This document shows, piece by piece, positions 26,508 through 36,385 of a stretch of 64,000 nucleotides of DNA (positions within the stretch are counted from its first letter, which is position 1; each line of letters starts with the position of its first letter). This DNA comes from Oscillospiraceae bacterium (GTDB lineage: Bacteria > Bacillota > Clostridia > Oscillospirales > Acutalibacteraceae), in assembly GCA_015065645.1 (NCBI GenBank), contig SVPW01000001.1, forward strand, positions 1-64,000, read 5' to 3'. The position numbers and the translations under genes are program-made. Below the pieces are notes generated by a model, which searched no databases, had not been told where the DNA came from, and worked only from the letters and a program-made list of their open reading frames with translations.

Positions 26508-28214
26508 ATGAAAAAATTTACCTTTGGAACACCTGAAAAATTTGTTCCTTCATTATTTTGCAAAAAATTCAATTATTCAGAAAAAGAAATTAATTACCCA
26601 ATAAATAAAATATGTTTTAAAACAAATAAGCGTGGTTGTGTATTAACCTTGCCCCTTGATGCCGATGAGCAGATATACGGACTTGGTTTACAGCTTAAAT
26701 GCTTTAATTTGAGAGGTAAAAAAATCACCATAAGACCCAATGCAGACCCTGTTTCACCAACCGGCGATTCCCATGCACCCGTTCCTTTTTTTGTGAGTAC
26801 CGCAGGATACGGAATATATATAGATACAGCACGTTTTTGTGAATTTCACTTCGGTTCATCACAAAAGCTTACAGAAACACTTGCGGCAGATAATTCTTCA
26901 AAAGAGATTGCCATAAGCACAGATGAGCTTTATTCTTCCAAGCTTGACAGCAGTTCAAATATCACTATTCAAATACCTGCGGCAGATGGTGTTGATATTT
27001 ATATTATAGAGGGTAAAAACATAACCGAAATTGTGGCTCAATACAATATGCTTTCAGGTGGTGGATGTTCTGTTCCAGAATGGGGATTATCTGCGATATA
27101 CCGTTGTTACGGAAGATACCACCAAGATGAAGTTTTAAGCGTTGCTAAAAAGCTCAAGGATGATGATTTTGCCATTGGTATAATTGGTTTAGAGCCGGGT
27201 TGGCAGACACAAAGCTATTCCTGCTCTTATATATGGAGTGATGAACGCTTCCCAAATCCACAAAAAACGGTAGATACCCTTAAAGATATGGGATACCATA
27301 TAAATCTCTGGGAGCACGCTTTCGTGCATCCCACATCGCCGATTTATAAAGATCTTCTTCCTTACAGTGCCGATTACAGCGTTTGGAAAGGCTGTGTGCC
27401 TGATCTTTCCTTAAAAGAAGCACGCAATATTTTTGCCGATTACCACAAAAAATTAGTGGATATGGGGATTGATGGCTTTAAGCTTGATGAATGTGACGGA
27501 AGTGATATTACCGGCGGATGGTCTTTCCCAAACTGTGCAGAGTTTCCGTCAGGCTTAGATGGTGAGCAATACCATTCGCTTTTCGGAGTGTTCTATATGC
27601 AAACAATGCTAAAAGCATTGAAAGGGCATAAAACCTTTTCGGAAGTGAGAAATGCAGGCGCACTTTCCTCATCATACCCATTCGTATTATACAGTGACCT
27701 TTACGACCACAAAGATTTTATAAGAGGTTGTGCAACATCAGGATTTAGCGGTATTTTATGGACTCCCGAAGTAAGAGACGCTCAAAGTAAAGAAGAATTT
27801 ATAAGAAGACTGCAATCAAATGTTTTTTCAGTACAATGCCTTATAAATGCTTGGTACTGTGAAAATTTACCGTGGGAGATACATGGCTGTGAAAAGGAAG
27901 TAAAGGAATTACTTGATTTAAGAGAAAGCCTTAAACCTATGCTAAGTGCCGCTTTCGAAAAGTATGAAAAAACGGGAGTGCCACCTGTGAGAGCACTTGT
28001 GAGTGACTATACAGATGATAGCGAAACCCATAATATTGATGATGAATATATTTTCTGTGATAATTTAATTGTAGCACCAATACCCTCAGGGGAAACCTCA
28101 CGAGAAGTATATTTACCACAGGGCAAATGGTGTGATTACTTCACGAAAAAAGAAGTGCCCTGCGGAAGATTTACCGTTAAGACCGAAAATATACCTGTAT
28201 ATGAAAAAATATAA
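26508..28214 (+). CDS. Glycoside hydrolase family 31 (alpha-glucosidase/alpha-xylosidase type)
   Basis: A 568-residue GH31 enzyme with a short N-terminal beta domain and a TIM barrel carrying the nucleophile region DGFKLDE (D327). The downstream FIRGCATSGFSGILWTPEVRD segment holds the acid/base region and substrate contacts. It has no signal peptide, so it is probably cytoplasmic and works on imported oligosaccharides. It is shorter than the usual 650-800 residues, lacking much of the C-terminal beta region, though the end looks natural and the terminator follows directly. AAGGTG precedes the ATG. Alpha-glucoside, xyloside or sulfoquinovoside specificity cannot be decided. Confidence 0.9.
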   Translation: MKKFTFGTPEKFVPSLFCKKFNYSEKEINYPINKICFKTNKRGCVLTLPLDADEQIYGLGLQLKCFNLRGKKITIRPNADPVSPTGDSHAPVPFFVSTAGYGIYIDTARFCEFHFGSSQKLTETLAADNSSKEIAISTDELYSSKLDSSSNITIQIPAADGVDIYIIEGKNITEIVAQYNMLSGGGCSVPEWGLSAIYRCYGRYHQDEVLSVAKKLKDDDFAIGIIGLEPGWQTQSYSCSYIWSDERFPNPQKTVDTLKDMGYHINLWEHAFVHPTSPIYKDLLPYSADYSVWKGCVPDLSLKEARNIFADYHKKLVDMGIDGFKLDECDGSDITGGWSFPNCAEFPSGLDGEQYHSLFGVFYMQTMLKALKGHKTFSEVRNAGALSSSYPFVLYSDLYDHKDFIRGCATSGFSGILWTPEVRDAQSKEEFIRRLQSNVFSVQCLINAWYCENLPWEIHGCEKEVKELLDLRESLKPMLSAAFEKYEKTGVPPVRALVSDYTDDSETHNIDDEYIFCDNLIVAPIPSGETSREVYLPQGKWCDYFTKKEVPCGRFTVKTENIPVYEKI

Positions 28215-28227
28215 GATACAAAATAGC

Positions 28228-28262
28228 GAAAACCGCATTAGCCTTTGGCTAATGCGGTTTTC
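28228..28262. terminator. Bidirectional terminator between GH31 and the giant dockerin protein
   Basis: A perfect 16-bp stem with GAAAACCGCATTAGCC as one arm (28228-28243 with 28247-28262) and a TTT loop. It ends both convergent transcripts. Confidence 0.85.
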
Positions 28263-28286
28263 AATTTAATTTAGGTGGATTTCATA

Positions 28287-31200
28287 TTAATTAAGTGTAA
28301 GGCCAAGCTGTTCGCAGAAGTATTCTGCCATAAGCCTATGTCCTAAAATAGACGGGTGACAAATATCATCATAAAGGAAACCGTCACAATTAACTTCAAG
28401 CGGAGTAAAGTCAATAAAGTAGCCGTTTGCACGAGCCGCTGCCGACTTCAACGCATTCTTATAAGCTGTAGCCCATTCATCATTGCCGTAACGGCGCCAA
28501 ATAACATCACCTACGATAAGTGTTGAGCCGTTCTTCTTACAAGATTCTGCCAATACATTAAGCTTATGCTTAAAGGTATCAAGATCAGCTTCTGTGCCTG
28601 CGTCATTTGTACCCAATGTACAGATAACAACATTTGCCTTAGAAAGCTCTTCAATAAGAGTATCGCTATACTCAACCAAGCGAACACCGCTTAATGAGTA
28701 GTTATTAACGGTTACGCTATCAACGGGATCGTCCATATAAGCAATACCGTTTATCATAACCATTGTTTCAACATCGGATGCAGCCTTAACTATATCAATA
28801 GTAAGCTCATTTCCGCAATCAGCGGGAATTTCGATATATTGGCTTCTTGCTGTATCCTTACGAACATTAGCCACACAATCAACCGTTGCAACCGATTGAC
28901 CGTTTACTTTAACCTCAAAAGTATCATAATCGGGGCCTTCTGTATAGTAAATATAGAAGCCATTGATATGACGGTCTATTCCGCCTACATTACGGTCAAG
29001 AGTAAATCTTAAAATTTCCTCATTCTTAGACCATGTTACATAATTTACATGACCGGGAGTTCCGGCGGCATTCCAACCTGAATGCTTAGTCCAGGTATCG
29101 GTTACGGTTTCGATTGTATGAATTTCCTCATAGCTTCCACCTGCATAGTTCATCGAAACAAAGCCCATATTATTTGTTCCGACTCTATCATTCAAAGCAC
29201 CCTTGAAAAGAGAAGCCCAGGAATTATCATATAACTCAAAAGCATCAAGACCCTGAGTAATACTATCGCCCAAGATATTTACTGCCTTCTCGCCGAACAT
29301 ATCCATACCATTATCAAAGTTAAGAATGGTAGTGAGATTTTCTTCCTCGGCAGTACCGCCTATATTGAATGTATAAATAACGGTATAACCGCCATCTATA
29401 TACTCAAGGTCGTTAGCAAGGCTTGCGCCTGTGCCTAAACTGTTTTTAAGGTAGAAAGCAAGCTTATAAGTGCCATTTTCTGTAGGAAGTGTAAGCTTAC
29501 TTGAAATATTATGGGTAAGCAATTCACCGTCATTCCAATTTTCAGGATTACGGCTGTGCCACAAAGCAGGATTACCTACTGCAACTGTGGATACAACATT
29601 ACCTTCTCTATCTAAAATAGCAAAACCACTATTCATATTGAAAGCTGAAGCAAAGCCATAGTTTACAAGGTTAAGATTTACATCAAGCTCTGAGCCCGAA
29701 GCAAACGCACCCTTAATATCAATATCTTTAAGTGCAATTCTATAACCTAAATGATCGGTAATAAATTCAAGAACATTATGCTCTACAGTATTTCCGTTTG
29801 AATCTACAAAGTAGTTGGGATCATAGGTTATATTGTTAGCTTCAAGCCATTCGGTGGTAACAGGAGTAGTCTCCCAGTCCTGCATTGAGAATATACCCTC
29901 ACCTTCCAGACCTTGCATACCTTCCATATAACCGTGATAGAGGCTGAATACGCTCTGACGGAACATACTATACTGAATAAGTGCATCATAAGCATCAGTG
30001 TACTGATCCTCTGTAGTCTCATAGCCCCAGAACAGCTCACCGCCCATAGGAGCATAAGTACCCATTTGCATTGCCTTATTCCAGTTGTATTCATATTCTG
30101 CAAGCTTTTCAGCAGTTATATTGCTTGGAATTTCCGTACCCTCCGGAACGGGAACCATAGGATAGGCACTTGTGTTAAAGGTATAACCGAAGAAGCTATC
30201 ATTATGAACACCTATATTTCCAAGCTTATTGTAAACAGGGCTTGATTCATCAATGTAATCAAGAATTTGAGGATAGCGAACCTGCAAATAAACATTTTCA
30301 GGAACCATATTAATAATTCCTTCAAGTAAAGCCTTTTCGTCATGCTCAATACCACTCTTATTATAGGAATGCCATTCGCCCCATGCGCCAAGGAAGCCTG
30401 CTTCAATAGAATAAATAAGGTCAGCATTTTCCTCTAAGAAAGGCTTCAACTGCTGCATATGAGCAAGCATTATAGCATCCTCTGCATCGCCTATACCCTG
30501 CTTCATTTCGCCCTGATATGCGAAACGAACTACAAGCTTAATACCAAGCTCTTCCGCTTTATCAAAGACAGCCTGCATACGGTCAAATGCGTATTGAGGT
30601 AAATTTTTGGTATTCTTATAACCTGTAAGATAGAAATAAACCTGTGTCAACTGAGGTGAAAATACCTGATAGGGTTCTTTTGCAAGGTTGTTCCAAACAT
30701 TAAATGTGGGGTCTGACTGCGGTGTTTGGTTATCAGCAGAAGAATTTGCAACATTTACATAGGCTTCCAAACGCCAGCCACGGTCAGGATTACGTCTTAA
30801 CTGTGTTTCTACTCCGTCATAAGCGGAACCGTAAAGGTTAAGTGAGAAAGAATAGCTTTCAGGAGTTACTTTTGCATAGTATTTAACCTTATCGGAAGCA
30901 CCCATCTCAACAGAAGAATCTGCAAGATGTTTCTTGAAACGAACAAGGTCTTTTACATTCACAACACCATCAGCGTTAGTATCAGGAATATAAGTATATT
31001 CTCCAACCTGTGCTGTACCAATTATCACCTTACGAAGCTCAGCTATATCGTTAGCATCAATAAGATGATCACCGTTCATATTACCATAATAGTGACCTGC
31101 AAATACCGAAAGACCAAATCTGTTAGCAGCATTTGCAATACCTGTGCAAAGATAAGGACGGGAAACATAACTGCGATAAGCATACAAACGAATACTTGGA

Positions 31201-34055
31201 TTTTCAATATTTGTTGAAATAACAACCTCTTCATTTACATAGCTATCATTCCATACAGTTATATCTTCTGTGCCGTTAGAGTATACAACATAAGAACGGA
31301 AGAAAAGATCGTCATCATATTCATCCCATTTATTGCTTTCATAAACAGCATCCCAAGTAAAGGTTAATATATCCTCAACATTACCGCCTGCAACAAGCTC
31401 TGCACCGGTGCTGTCAGCAGTAAAGTACTTATCCTTTGTGAGATACTTTTTAGTAAGCATAACGGTTCCATACTCAACAGCATTATAACCTTCTGCCTTT
31501 GCGGCTGAAGTATCAAGAGCGTTTCCTACCTTTATACCTGCCATATCAGTACCGTCGGGAACACGTACAGCTACGCCTAAGAAAGAAGGACGATATGCGT
31601 TAAAACCATTAATTATTGACTCAAGAAGTGCTGCTTCCTCAGCATTTAAAGTTGCCATATAATCTTCGGGGATTATATCGCACAAGCTCAGGATATAATC
31701 AACTGTTTCAACATCTTTAATATCAATATCGCCAACTAATGCCATGGCATCACGAAGAAGCTGGAGGTTTACTGCATTTTCATCAATCTGAGTAACAAGT
31801 GATTCAGCTTCACCCTCATAGGTTGCGCTGTTAGAAACCTTAGCATAAATGCTATTGGTATTCTTGGTTACTTCGTAAGCACCGCCGATAACGAAATCAC
31901 CGTAAATACCACCCATATAGTTGAGAGTAAATACCATTTGTTCAATGCTGTAATCCATTGTATAATCAAATGGCTTTTTAGCATAAAGGTTGTTGTTTGC
32001 GTTTGTCCATTCACCTCTGTAGTTTTCACAGGTGCTGAAATCAAACTTAACATATCCCTTAAATCCGTTTGGAAGGGTCATTATTGAGTTACCATCGGAA
32101 GAAATAGCACCGTTTACCCAATAATCGCCATCTTTTTCAAGGTATGAATACTGCATACCTATTGAATTGGTCCAATAATAGTCATTCTGACCGTTTGCAA
32201 TAACGTTTGCATTACTTTGATGGAAGGTAAGACCTGTAAGCTTTATCTGCCAAGCAGCATTTTCTTCGTGGGTGGGAACTTCCATATATACCATTAAGTT
32301 ATCTTGACCTGCAGTGATTTTTGCCCAAGAAACATACTTAATAGCGGCTGTACTGCCGTTAGCTGCACCAACTGCAACTGTAGAGCTTGCAGTAGACATC
32401 ATATGTGTACCGATAGATTCTCTGTTTTCGGTAAATTTCAAGGAAATATTATCATTGGCAGTATTAAGGGAAATCTGGAAAGGTGTTCCACCAAGGCTAT
32501 TTGCACCGTCACCGTTATAAGCGGGGTTTTTAAGGTTTGCTTCAATAGGAGAATTTTTATCCGGCCTTGCAACCTTTACAGCCTCATTAGAACCTACCTT
32601 AACCCAGGTAGAATCGGTATCATTAATAACATTCCAGACACCGCCGAATATTACATCACCATATTCTCCACCGAAAAGACCAAAGGAGAAATCCAAATAC
32701 CATAAATTTCTCTTTTCGCGAACACCGTTCGAACCGTAGGCCTCTTCGTCAAAATACATTTTCACATAACCCTTGAAGCCATCAGGAAGAATAACTTCAC
32801 GATTTGAATTTATATCAGTGCTGTAAGACCAAGCTGAACCGTCAACGCTTAAATAACCGTATTTACGCAGATAATTCCAGAAATAACCGTCATGAGCTAT
32901 TCCGTCAATTCTAAAAGAGCTATAGCCAAGACCTGTTTCAGGAAGCTCAATATAAATCATAGCGGCTTTTGCGCCCTCGGATACAAATGTTGTTTTAAAG
33001 TTAGCCTGGAAACCGGGATTTTCATTATCCGATAAGTAACCATGTGCAACATCAGAAGTATATGCTATATGAGCAGCATTTCCAAGAGCCTTACCGCCTA
33101 CTCTATGGTCAATAGTAGCGCCTGTGTAGGTATTACCTGACTTATAGCTTACACCCCAGCCGTATTCACGGCCAAGATCATCTGTGCCGTAACCGCCGGT
33201 ATTTCTAAAAGCTTCCGGAGTATTTGTGGTGGTAACTGTTACCGCATTAGCATCAGGAGCTTCATAGTCATTAAGAGCAAGGTTTACCGGAACGCCGTTA
33301 ATCTGAGCTTTTATGGCAGTTTCGCTGTAAACCTTAACGCCGTAATAACCGCCAACTGAGAACGCACCGCTTTGTCCGCCTACGACACCGTTATACATCT
33401 TGAAGTTAGTAACGGTATAATCAGCAGAAGCATCAAAGCCTGCCTTATCCCATTCAAGGGTACTAAGGTCAAACATTACATAGCCTTCAAAGCCGCTTAA
33501 AACACCAAAGCTTCCGCCGGTATTAACAACCTCAGACCAAGCACCGTCATCAGAATCAAGTTTACGCATACGCATACCGTCAAATGCGGTTGCGGTAAAG
33601 GTTGTGCCGTTCTGAGAAACAGAAAGGCCATACGGACGCATTACTTCTCCCCAACGTCTATTTGCAGGAAGAATATCCGGAATGTATGTAGGCATACTAA
33701 CATACATCATAAACATATCGTTAGTACCGTTTATAACAACATTCGGATTAAGGCTTACGGTATAAAATCTTACGCAGGGCTGCTGACCGGTAGGAACTTC
33801 ACAGTCCATTACAACGCCGCCGGTATAACCAATACCTGCGAAATCAGCAGTTTGTGTAAATGTAACATCCTCTTCAGCTTCGGGATTTGCCCAAGCATGG
33901 AATGTATAATTATAAGCGTCCCCCAAAATTACCGGCTTACCGGTAGTGAGAACCAAAACAGAACCATCTGTTGTATTAGCGGCAGAAACAGAAATACCTG
34001 CAAAAAGTGTGAGCACCATAGCGAGTGCTAAAACCAAAGAAATTATTTTTTTCAT
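28287..34055 (-). CDS. 1922-residue secreted modular protein: beta modules, dockerin, DUF4874/DUF4832, SGNH hydrolase
   Basis: A signal peptide (residues 1-25) is followed by three beta-rich modules (about 27-270, 275-505, 505-760), each ending in a LP(D/N)GFKGYVK and GGxYGDxxxGG pattern. A helical linker (about 770-860) ends in RPSFLGV. Next come a small beta domain, a type I dockerin (about 990-1050, with Ca loops NMNGDHLIDAND and DTNADGVVNVKD), a DUF4874/DUF4832 pair (about 1065-1560, starting NPDRGWRLEAYVNV) and a C-terminal SGNH hydrolase (about 1590-1922, NILGDSITQG and DICHPSILGH). DUF4832 modules are putative glycosidase-like barrels. The dockerin implies attachment to a cohesin scaffold not in this window. 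It is the last gene of the large glycan operon. Module functions are inferred. Confidence 0.85.
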   Translation of the reverse strand: MKKIISLVLALAMVLTLFAGISVSAANTTDGSVLVLTTGKPVILGDAYNYTFHAWANPEAEEDVTFTQTADFAGIGYTGGVVMDCEVPTGQQPCVRFYTVSLNPNVVINGTNDMFMMYVSMPTYIPDILPANRRWGEVMRPYGLSVSQNGTTFTATAFDGMRMRKLDSDDGAWSEVVNTGGSFGVLSGFEGYVMFDLSTLEWDKAGFDASADYTVTNFKMYNGVVGGQSGAFSVGGYYGVKVYSETAIKAQINGVPVNLALNDYEAPDANAVTVTTTNTPEAFRNTGGYGTDDLGREYGWGVSYKSGNTYTGATIDHRVGGKALGNAAHIAYTSDVAHGYLSDNENPGFQANFKTTFVSEGAKAAMIYIELPETGLGYSSFRIDGIAHDGYFWNYLRKYGYLSVDGSAWSYSTDINSNREVILPDGFKGYVKMYFDEEAYGSNGVREKRNLWYLDFSFGLFGGEYGDVIFGGVWNVINDTDSTWVKVGSNEAVKVARPDKNSPIEANLKNPAYNGDGANSLGGTPFQISLNTANDNISLKFTENRESIGTHMMSTASSTVAVGAANGSTAAIKYVSWAKITAGQDNLMVYMEVPTHEENAAWQIKLTGLTFHQSNANVIANGQNDYYWTNSIGMQYSYLEKDGDYWVNGAISSDGNSIMTLPNGFKGYVKFDFSTCENYRGEWTNANNNLYAKKPFDYTMDYSIEQMVFTLNYMGGIYGDFVIGGAYEVTKNTNSIYAKVSNSATYEGEAESLVTQIDENAVNLQLLRDAMALVGDIDIKDVETVDYILSLCDIIPEDYMATLNAEEAALLESIINGFNAYRPSFLGVAVRVPDGTDMAGIKVGNALDTSAAKAEGYNAVEYGTVMLTKKYLTKDKYFTADSTGAELVAGGNVEDILTFTWDAVYESNKWDEYDDDLFFRSYVVYSNGTEDITVWNDSYVNEEVVISTNIENPSIRLYAYRSYVSRPYLCTGIANAANRFGLSVFAGHYYGNMNGDHLIDANDIAELRKVIIGTAQVGEYTYIPDTNADGVVNVKDLVRFKKHLADSSVEMGASDKVKYYAKVTPESYSFSLNLYGSAYDGVETQLRRNPDRGWRLEAYVNVANSSADNQTPQSDPTFNVWNNLAKEPYQVFSPQLTQVYFYLTGYKNTKNLPQYAFDRMQAVFDKAEELGIKLVVRFAYQGEMKQGIGDAEDAIMLAHMQQLKPFLEENADLIYSIEAGFLGAWGEWHSYNKSGIEHDEKALLEGIINMVPENVYLQVRYPQILDYIDESSPVYNKLGNIGVHNDSFFGYTFNTSAYPMVPVPEGTEIPSNITAEKLAEYEYNWNKAMQMGTYAPMGGELFWGYETTEDQYTDAYDALIQYSMFRQSVFSLYHGYMEGMQGLEGEGIFSMQDWETTPVTTEWLEANNITYDPNYFVDSNGNTVEHNVLEFITDHLGYRIALKDIDIKGAFASGSELDVNLNLVNYGFASAFNMNSGFAILDREGNVVSTVAVGNPALWHSRNPENWNDGELLTHNISSKLTLPTENGTYKLAFYLKNSLGTGASLANDLEYIDGGYTVIYTFNIGGTAEEENLTTILNFDNGMDMFGEKAVNILGDSITQGLDAFELYDNSWASLFKGALNDRVGTNNMGFVSMNYAGGSYEEIHTIETVTDTWTKHSGWNAAGTPGHVNYVTWSKNEEILRFTLDRNVGGIDRHINGFYIYYTEGPDYDTFEVKVNGQSVATVDCVANVRKDTARSQYIEIPADCGNELTIDIVKAASDVETMVMINGIAYMDDPVDSVTVNNYSLSGVRLVEYSDTLIEELSKANVVICTLGTNDAGTEADLDTFKHKLNVLAESCKKNGSTLIVGDVIWRRYGNDEWATAYKNALKSAAARANGYFIDFTPLEVNCDGFLYDDICHPSILGHRLMAEYFCEQLGLTLN

Positions 34056-34072
34056 TTTTGCACTCCCCTTTC

Positions 34073-35173
34073 TTATCTGTACTCGGTTGTATAACCGTCA
34101 GCTCCGACTGCCGGTGTGGCGGGTTTTACACCCTCAGCCCCTACATTAACAGTAAGATATGCTGTAAGAGGCAGATGATCGGAATATGCACGGTAGAAAT
34201 CGTTAGTTGTTGCTTTACATTCAACAAATTCCATATCTATATTAGGAGATACGAAGATGTTATCAATATAAGCATTGCGATTTGTAGCATTAATATATGT
34301 ATTAATATTACCCCATTCGGTCATATTGGCAGCCTTATAGCCGGCTGCTATCATATATTCCTGAATGGTGGAGCTGTTCATATCACCAAATACGATACAG
34401 TATTCATCTTCATTCATAAGCTTAATAAGCTCCATATAAGAATCTGTTGTTATATCGTAATCATCATTGTTCCAGCCCATATGTACACTGTAAACTGCGA
34501 TATCTACACCCTTTACAGTAACATAACCCTTAATATATGCACGGGAGTTAGCAGTGTATTTGCCGGAAAGCTGACCTCCTGTTACATTTTTAATTGTAAG
34601 ATCGGTATGGCTGCCGGTTGCAAGACCCGAAGAGGAATCATACATACCGTTGAAAAGACCATAGTAGCTTTCAAGGTCATTAAATACATTACCAAACACA
34701 TCAGCAGTCATCAGCTTTTCACCGGTGCCGCCTGCGGCATCATCATAATAGAAAAGGCTGGTAAACTCCTGCAAGCCGTAAATATCAGAGCTTAAATAAT
34801 GGTTTGCATAGTTATTATCATAATCAAGCAGTGCCTTCCAGCGAGCTATCGCATCATAAGGACCGTAACGGCCTTCTGCAGAGGTATGGATACCGCTGTC
34901 AACACCTGCCGCAAATCCACCTACATTCCAAGTAGTTACCTCTAAATCATAGGTTTTTACTGTGGCGCCTTCTGCGGTTACCTGTTCCTCTTCACCTGCC
35001 CTTACAAGATAGGTGTTTTCACCGATGGAAATGGGCGCATTTGAGACTGATAATTCATTAACCTGTGTTGCAGGTTTTTGAACCTTTGCCGTTTCACTGC
35101 CGCCACAACCGCAAAGACAAAGAGCCACGGTTAAAAGCAACGCAGTGAATGACAAAAATGCCTTTCTTTTCAT
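34073..35173 (-). CDS. Endonuclease/exonuclease/phosphatase-fold lipoprotein
   Basis: A 366-residue lipoprotein with lipobox LCGC (C23) and an EEP-superfamily domain. TTWNVGGF, LQEFTSLF, VYSVHMGWNND, FGDMNSS and YSDHLPLTAYL supply the N, E, H/N, D/N and D-H metal and catalytic residues of DNase I-like hydrolases. It acts outside the cell on a phosphodiester or phosphomonoester. In a glycan operon the target could be a phosphorylated polysaccharide or extracellular DNA. It is similar to its upstream neighbour, and the two look like a tandem duplication. It lies 17 nt before the giant dockerin protein gene. Confidence 0.85.
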   Translation of the reverse strand: MKRKAFLSFTALLLTVALCLCGCGGSETAKVQKPATQVNELSVSNAPISIGENTYLVRAGEEEQVTAEGATVKTYDLEVTTWNVGGFAAGVDSGIHTSAEGRYGPYDAIARWKALLDYDNNYANHYLSSDIYGLQEFTSLFYYDDAAGGTGEKLMTADVFGNVFNDLESYYGLFNGMYDSSSGLATGSHTDLTIKNVTGGQLSGKYTANSRAYIKGYVTVKGVDIAVYSVHMGWNNDDYDITTDSYMELIKLMNEDEYCIVFGDMNSSTIQEYMIAAGYKAANMTEWGNINTYINATNRNAYIDNIFVSPNIDMEFVECKATTNDFYRAYSDHLPLTAYLTVNVGAEGVKPATPAVGADGYTTEYR

Positions 35174-35195
35174 AATTGCTCACTCCTTATTTTTT

Positions 35196-36353
35196 TTATG
35201 GTTTAAACCAACCATCAATAAAGCCATCATTATCAGTAGTGAAATTATTAGGATTCTTAGTGCTTCCCATTTGTTTATTTATTCTAAGGTATGCACTAAG
35301 CGGATAATGGTCAGAACCGCCCGCCTTATCCTTTTCACATTCAACATACTGAATATCAATATTAGCTGTAGTGAAGATATTATCAATATAGGAAGTTTCT
35401 TTATACTCATAGGTTTGGAAATTACCGAATTTATCTGTATTAGCAACATTAAAGCCGGCTTTTTTCATTTTTTTGCCTATTTCATTAGTATTCATATCTC
35501 CCATTACGATACAGTAATCTTCATTATTCATAAGATTGATAAGCTCGTTTATAGAATCCTCTGCTGCGGCAGGATCATTAAAGCCCAAATGAACCGAATA
35601 CACAGCTATTCTTACACCGTTTACGGTTACATAGCCTTTCATATAGGCACGCTGAGTTGCAGGGTTTTTTGCACCCAAATGGCCGTATGTAATATCTGTA
35701 AGAGCATACTGAGAGGATTTATTTGATGCAAGACCCATATACATAGGCTGAGTACCGTTAGCGGTGGAGCCGATATATGTTTCAAGCTGTTTGAATACCT
35801 TTGTGAATACTTCTTTTGAAGAGATAGAAATATTTTTGGAGGTATCATAATAGAATACAGGGCAAAATTCCTGAAGGGCATAAATATCAGAATCAAAGCG
35901 TGATATATCAGAAAGCCATTCCCTCAAATTACCCGGAACCCACTGTGCATTAACATAATCCGGAGAACCGTTCATTCCATTGGAAACACCGTGGTAAAAG
36001 CCGCCGACATTAAAGGAGGTTACCTTAATATCATAAACATAATCATTAGAAACCAAACCGGTTTCGGTATTTACTATCGGAACATAGTTACCGGTTGCAC
36101 GCAAGGGTTTACGCTTTATGGTGGTTACGGATGAAGTATCATCATCCTTACTTGAGGCATCATCATCCTCAGATGAAGCGGTATCATCATCCTTATCATC
36201 ATCTTCACTTGAAACAGAAGCATTAGTATCCGTTTTGCTTTTATCCCCATCGGAGTCCTTATCGCCTGTAAGGGTAATTATAAGAACCGCTGCAAGGGCA
36301 ATTAAAAGCGCCAGGATAACCGATATAAGCGCTATTAATTTTTTCTTATTCAT
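35196..36353 (-). CDS. Membrane-anchored endonuclease/exonuclease/phosphatase-fold protein
   Basis: A 385-residue protein with an uncleaved-looking N-terminal membrane segment (about 7-29), a serine/aspartate-rich linker (about 32-85) and an EEP domain with TSFNVGGF, LQEFCPVF, VYSVHLGFNDP, MGDMNTNEIG and GSDHYPLSAYL. All catalytic positions are present. The linker should hold the domain away from the membrane. It is a paralogue of the next gene, which is a lipoprotein instead. Substrate as for its neighbour: a phosphoester outside the cell, identity unknown. Confidence 0.84.
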   Translation of the reverse strand: MNKKKLIALISVILALLIALAAVLIITLTGDKDSDGDKSKTDTNASVSSEDDDKDDDTASSEDDDASSKDDDTSSVTTIKRKPLRATGNYVPIVNTETGLVSNDYVYDIKVTSFNVGGFYHGVSNGMNGSPDYVNAQWVPGNLREWLSDISRFDSDIYALQEFCPVFYYDTSKNISISSKEVFTKVFKQLETYIGSTANGTQPMYMGLASNKSSQYALTDITYGHLGAKNPATQRAYMKGYVTVNGVRIAVYSVHLGFNDPAAAEDSINELINLMNNEDYCIVMGDMNTNEIGKKMKKAGFNVANTDKFGNFQTYEYKETSYIDNIFTTANIDIQYVECEKDKAGGSDHYPLSAYLRINKQMGSTKNPNNFTTDNDGFIDGWFKP

Positions 36354-36385
36354 AAATCAACAATTCCTTTACAAATTTTTTATTT

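Noticed and set aside
34025..34795. 256-codon plus-strand open frame opposite the phosphoesterase-fold gene
   Set aside because: Antisense to a well supported secreted protein, rich in Cys, Ile and His with no recognisable fold or start signal.
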